Source: JAWKWH01 sp041582695
GTDB lineage: Bacteria > Pseudomonadota > Alphaproteobacteria > Rhizobiales > Rhizobiaceae
Length of the DNA: 8,606 bases
Reading direction: 5' to 3'
Assembly: GCA_041582695.1 (NCBI GenBank)
Contig: JBFIBB010000150.1
Span: forward strand, 1-8,606
The notes beneath the pieces were generated by a model, which worked only from the letters and a program-made list of their open reading frames with translations, was not told where the DNA came from and made no database searches. This document shows, piece after piece, positions 5,842 through 8,606 of this stretch. The position numbers and the translations under genes are program-made. Numbering within the stretch: position 1 is the stretch's first letter; each line of letters begins with the position of its first letter.

Positions 5842-6873
5842 ATGAAGAAAACCATCATTTCCGCCGCACTCGCTGCCCTTGCTGTCAGCGCGGCTGCAAT
5901 CGTTCCGGCCAGCGCCGCCAGCCATTCCATCGGCGCCTGCCTGATTACCAAGACCGATACCAATCCCTTCTTCGTGAAGATGAAAGAAGGCGCCGAAGCC
6001 AAGGCGGCGGAGCTTGGCATCTCGCTCAATTCCTATGCCGGCAAGATCGACGGCGACAACGAGACCCAGGTTGCGGCGATCGAAACCTGCATTGCCAATG
6101 GCGTCAAGGGCATTCTGCTCACCGCTTCGAGCACTTCGGGCATCGTGCCTGCGGTTCAGAAGGCGCGCGATGCCGGCATTCTGGTGATCGCGCTCGACAC
6201 GCCGCTCGATCCGATCGACGCCGCCGACATGACCTTCGCCACCGACAACTTCCTGGCCGGCGAGCTGATCGGCAAATGGGCCGCGGCCACGCTTGGCGAC
6301 GCCGCCAAGGACGCCAGGATCGCATTGCTCGATCTCGACGTCTCGCAGCCGACCGTTGACGTCCTGCGCGATCAGGGCTTCCTGCAGGGTTTCGGCATCG
6401 ATCTCGGCGACCCCAACAAATGGGGCGACGAGACCGATCCGCGCATCGTCGGCCACGACATCACCCAGGGCAACGAGGAAGGCGGCCGCAAGGCGATGGA
6501 AAACCTTCTCGCCAAGGATCCGGAAGTCAACGTGGTGTACACCATCAACGAACCGGCTGCCGCCGGTGCCTATGAAGCGCTCAAGGCCATCGGCCGCGAA
6601 AACGACGTGCTGATCGTGTCCGTCGACGGCGGCTGCCCGGGCGTGGCCAATATCGAAGCCGGGGTCATCGGCGCAACGTCGCAGCAGTACCCGCTTCTGA
6701 TGGCGTCCAAGGGCATCGAGGCGATCGCCGCCTGGGCCAAGGACGGAACCAAGCCGCAGGCTTCGGAAGGCAAGGACTTCTTTGACACCGGCGTCGCACT
6801 GGTAACCGGCAAGCCGGCTGCCGGCGTCGACTCGATCTCCGTCGAGGAAGGCAAGAATCTCTGCTGGGGCTGA
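5842..6873 (+). CDS. frcB: Periplasmic sugar-binding protein FrcB (fructose-type ABC importer)
   Basis: This solute receptor captures sugar in the periplasm and delivers it to the FrcC/FrcA importer. The 343-residue protein has a clear signal peptide (MKKTIISAALAALAVSAA, cleavage after ASA at 23-25) and then a type-1 periplasmic-binding fold. Residues equivalent to the ribose-binding pocket of RbsB can be placed: TNPFF (40-44, with N41, F43, F44), LDTP (118-121, D119), TINEPAA (234-240, N236), VDGG (261-264, D262) and ATSQQYP (278-284, Q281). The stretches ITKTDTNPFFVKMKEG (35-50) and ATDNFLAGELIGKWAAATLG (133-152) closely resemble Sinorhizobium meliloti FrcB as I remember it. That protein serves fructose, mannose and ribose uptake. 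The exact sugar here is inferred from the family. It is the first gene of the operon; frcC follows after 130 bases containing two stem-loops. Confidence 0.92.
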   Translation: MKKTIISAALAALAVSAAAIVPASAASHSIGACLITKTDTNPFFVKMKEGAEAKAAELGISLNSYAGKIDGDNETQVAAIETCIANGVKGILLTASSTSGIVPAVQKARDAGILVIALDTPLDPIDAADMTFATDNFLAGELIGKWAAATLGDAAKDARIALLDLDVSQPTVDVLRDQGFLQGFGIDLGDPNKWGDETDPRIVGHDITQGNEEGGRKAMENLLAKDPEVNVVYTINEPAAAGAYEALKAIGRENDVLIVSVDGGCPGVANIEAGVIGATSQQYPLLMASKGIEAIAAWAKDGTKPQASEGKDFFDTGVALVTGKPAAGVDSISVEEGKNLCWG

Positions 6874-6882
6874 TGCCTGCAC

Positions 6883-6911
6883 CGGTCGGGCGGCAGCAGT
6901 CCGCCCGGCCG
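6883..6911 (+). other. Stem-loop 1 in the frcB-frcC spacer
   Basis: An inverted repeat begins 9 bases after the frcB stop. The arms are CGGTCGGGCGG (6883-6893) and CCGCCCGGCCG (6901-6911), an 11-base-pair RNA stem with one U-G wobble and a 7-base loop. The sequence after it (TCTTTACG) is only weakly U-rich, so it looks more like an mRNA 3'-end stabiliser or partial terminator than a full intrinsic terminator. Confidence 0.75.
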
Positions 6912-6952
6912 TCTTTACGAAACTTCTAAAAGACCGCACACTGCATCCCTGC

Positions 6953-6978
6953 ACGGGACAGGCGCCGCCTGATCCCGT
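6953..6978 (+). other. Stem-loop 2 upstream of the frcC ribosome-binding site
   Basis: The left arm ACGGGACAGGC (6953-6963) pairs with GCCTG (6967-6971) and TCCCGT (6973-6978). This gives an 11-base-pair stem with a three-base GCC loop and one bulged A at 6972. It ends 10 bases before the frcC Shine-Dalgarno sequence, so it could affect translation initiation of frcC or act with the first hairpin to stop decay or transcription. Confidence 0.7.
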
Positions 6979-6988
6979 CGGGGTTACC

Positions 6989-6995
6989 GGGAGGA
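6989..6995 (+). promoter_or_regulatory. frcC ribosome-binding site
   Basis: GGGAGGA lies 8 bases before the GTG at 7004 but only 2 bases before the in-frame TTG at 6998. It therefore selects the GTG as the frcC start. Confidence 0.8.
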
Positions 6996-7003
6996 TTTTG
7001 GCC

Positions 7004-8071
7004 GTGAGCAACACTGACAGTTTCGAGGATGTCGTCAAATCGCGGCGCGACGAAAAGGTCGCCGAGTTTGAACACGCCCCCAAGGGTTTACTCGACCGGC
7101 TGCACAATCTGCTGCACACGACGCCGGCCATCGTGCCGCTGATCGTTCTCATTGCAGCGGTCATCATTTTCGGCCTGATCAATCCGAATTTCTGGCGCAT
7201 CAGCACGCTCAGCCTGATTTTCCAGCAGATCGGCATCGTCGGCATTCTCGGCATCGCGCAAACGCTCGTGATCCTGACCGCCGGCATCGACCTGTCGGTC
7301 GGCGCGATGGCGGTGCTGACATCCGTGCTGATGGGACAGATCACGTTCCGCTACGGGATGCCGCCGCAATTCGCCATCATGATCGGCCTTGCGGCGGGAA
7401 CGCTGATGGGCGCGGCAAACGGCTGGCTTGTCGCAAAGATGCGCATTCCGCCCTTCATCGTGACGCTCGGCACCTGGCAGATATTTCTCGCCACCAACTA
7501 CATCTATTCGGCCAACGAGACGATCCGCAGCCAGGATATCGAGGCGCAGGCGCCTTCGCTGCAACTCTGGGGCAGCGGCTTCAACCTGTTCGACGCGCGC
7601 ATCACCTACGGCGTGGTGCTGCTGATCGTGCTGGTCGCCGTCATGGCCTATGTGCTCAGGCACACGGCCTGGGGACGGCATGTCTACGCGGTCGGCGACG
7701 ACCCCGAGGCGGCCGAACTTTCCGGCGTGCCGAAGGACCGGGTGCTGATCCAGGTCTACGCGCTTGCCGGCCTGTTCTGCGGCCTGGCGGGCTGGGTGAT
7801 GATCGGCCGGTTCGGCTCGGTGTCGCCGTCCGCCTCCACCGGCGTGCTCGGCAACATCCAGGCGATCACCGCGGTCGTGATCGGCGGCATCTCGCTGTTC
7901 GGCGGGCGCGGCACGATCATCGGCATGTTCCTCGGCGCGCTCATTGTCGGCGTATTCGAGATGGGGCTCAGGCTCGCCGGCGCGGACGCGCAGTGGACCT
8001 ACCTGCTCATCGGCGCGCTCATCATCGCGGCTGTGGCCGTTGACCAGTGGATCAGAAAGGTATCGGCATGA
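7004..8071 (+). CDS. frcC: Sugar ABC transporter permease FrcC
   Basis: This is the inner-membrane permease of the RbsC/FrcC family (BPD_transp_2). It forms a homodimeric channel that accepts sugar from FrcB. The 355-residue protein has a polar cytoplasmic N-terminus of about 40 residues, then many hydrophobic segments: about 41-60, 73-93, 97-112, 122-145, 150-168, 202-218, 250-268, 282-300, 303-322 and 331-347. Conserved family blocks are QTLVILTAGIDLSVGA (86-101), PPFIVTLGTW (149-158), the cytoplasmic loop AVGDDPEAAELSGV (229-242), which contacts the ATPase, and AVVIGGISLFGGRGTIIGM (290-308). The start is GTG at 7004 by its ribosome-binding site. Its stop overlaps the frcA start by 4 bases. 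Substrate is inferred from the operon. Confidence 0.93.
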   Translation: MSNTDSFEDVVKSRRDEKVAEFEHAPKGLLDRLHNLLHTTPAIVPLIVLIAAVIIFGLINPNFWRISTLSLIFQQIGIVGILGIAQTLVILTAGIDLSVGAMAVLTSVLMGQITFRYGMPPQFAIMIGLAAGTLMGAANGWLVAKMRIPPFIVTLGTWQIFLATNYIYSANETIRSQDIEAQAPSLQLWGSGFNLFDARITYGVVLLIVLVAVMAYVLRHTAWGRHVYAVGDDPEAAELSGVPKDRVLIQVYALAGLFCGLAGWVMIGRFGSVSPSASTGVLGNIQAITAVVIGGISLFGGRGTIIGMFLGALIVGVFEMGLRLAGADAQWTYLLIGALIIAAVAVDQWIRKVSA

Positions 8072-8606
8072 CCACGGAACCCATTCTCAAGGCGCAGGGC
8101 CTCACCAAGCGTTACGGCCGGGTCACCGCTCTCGACGACTGCGATTTCGAACTGATGCCGGGCGAGATCCTGGCGGTGATCGGCGACAACGGCGCCGGAA
8201 AATCGACGCTGATCAAGGCGGTTTCCGGCGCGGTCATTCCCGACGAGGGCGAGATCTGGCTGGAGGGCAAAAAGGTGCACTTCCACTCGCCGATCGACGC
8301 GCGCGACGCGGGGATCGAAACCGTGTACCAGACGCTCGCCATGTCGCCGGCGCTGTCGATCGCCGACAACATGTTCATGGGCCGCGAGATCAGGAAGCCC
8401 GGCTTCATGGGCAGGTATCTGCGTCAGCTCGACCGCACGGCGATGGAGAAATTCGCCCGCGACAAGCTTTCCGAACTCGGGCTGATGACGATCCAGAACA
8501 TCAACCAGGCGGTGGAGACGCTGTCGGGCGGCCAGCGCCAGGGCGTGGCGGTGGCGCGCGCCGCGGCCTTCGGCTCCAAGGTGATCATCCTCGACGAGCC
8601 GACGGC
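8068..8606 (+). CDS. frcA: Sugar ABC transporter ATP-binding protein FrcA, partial (C-terminus beyond window)
   Basis: This ATPase drives sugar import through FrcC at the cytoplasmic membrane face. The visible 179 codons begin MTTEPILKAQ and include Walker A GDNGAGKST (39-47), the Q-loop around ETVYQ (84-88), the signature LSGGQRQG (152-159) and Walker B VIILDEP (172-178). The window ends just after the Walker B glutamate E177, so the H-loop and C-terminus are not seen. The stretch SIADNMFMGREIRKPGFMG (97-115) is characteristic of FrcA-like proteins. Members of that group have a single nucleotide-binding domain of about 260 residues, unlike the double-domain RbsA; whether this protein follows that pattern cannot be seen here. 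The ATG overlaps the frcC stop (ATGA), with AGAAAGG 7 bases upstream. In S. meliloti the next gene is the kinase frcK. Confidence 0.93.
   Translation, partial: MTTEPILKAQGLTKRYGRVTALDDCDFELMPGEILAVIGDNGAGKSTLIKAVSGAVIPDEGEIWLEGKKVHFHSPIDARDAGIETVYQTLAMSPALSIADNMFMGREIRKPGFMGRYLRQLDRTAMEKFARDKLSELGLMTIQNINQAVETLSGGQRQGVAVARAAAFGSKVIILDEPT

Noticed and set aside
6998..7003. TTG at 6998 as the frcC start
   Set aside because: It is only 2 bases from the Shine-Dalgarno sequence, while the GTG at 7004 has the ideal 8-base spacing.
7088..7681. Minus-strand 197-codon frame inside frcC and similar long antisense frames in hslU and frcB
   Set aside because: Long open antisense frames are expected in GC-rich genes with strong third-position bias; their compositions are low-complexity and match no family.

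Overview
The window reads as chromosomal DNA from an alphaproteobacterium of the order Hyphomicrobiales (Rhizobiales). It is GC-rich, and it pairs hisB divergently with hslV-hslU, carries a DUF2628 gene inside the his cluster and a DUF1402 gene after hslU, and has a ROK regulator divergent from a FrcB/FrcC/FrcA-type sugar transporter. All of this is typical of rhizobial relatives. The genus cannot be fixed from sequence inspection alone. There is no sign of phage, insertion sequence, CRISPR, rRNA or tRNA.

Region 1 (about 1-908, minus strand) is the end of a histidine-biosynthesis operon. hisB (imidazoleglycerol-phosphate dehydratase) is followed 5 bases later by a small DUF2628 membrane protein that runs off the left edge. 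Region 2 (909-1104) is the promoter region shared by hisB and hslV. Region 3 (1105-2975, plus strand) is the complete HslVU protease: the peptidase hslV and the unfoldase hslU overlap by 4 bases. Region 4 (about 3064-4059) is an exported DUF1402 protein whose conserved blocks resemble the lysozyme/lytic-transglycosylase fold. It converges with a stand-alone Lrp/AsnC ligand-binding (RAM) domain protein of 78 residues (4065-4301, minus).

Region 5 (4396-8606) is a sugar-uptake locus. A ROK-family repressor-like gene (minus) is divergent from frcB (periplasmic binding protein), frcC (permease) and frcA (ATPase, cut by the right edge). In Sinorhizobium meliloti the homologous system imports fructose, mannose and ribose. 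The regulator probably senses the sugar or its phosphate and controls the operon from the 159-base divergent gap. That gap holds an AT-rich island with inverted repeats and a perfect TTGACA. Two strong RNA stem-loops lie between frcB and frcC, which fits higher expression of the binding protein than of the membrane and ATPase subunits.

No clearly new multi-gene system is visible. The points most worth a second look are the lytic-transglycosylase-like DUF1402 protein beside hslU, the frcB-frcC double hairpin, the candidate operator, and a ROK regulator that has lost the usual phosphate-binding and zinc-binding motifs.
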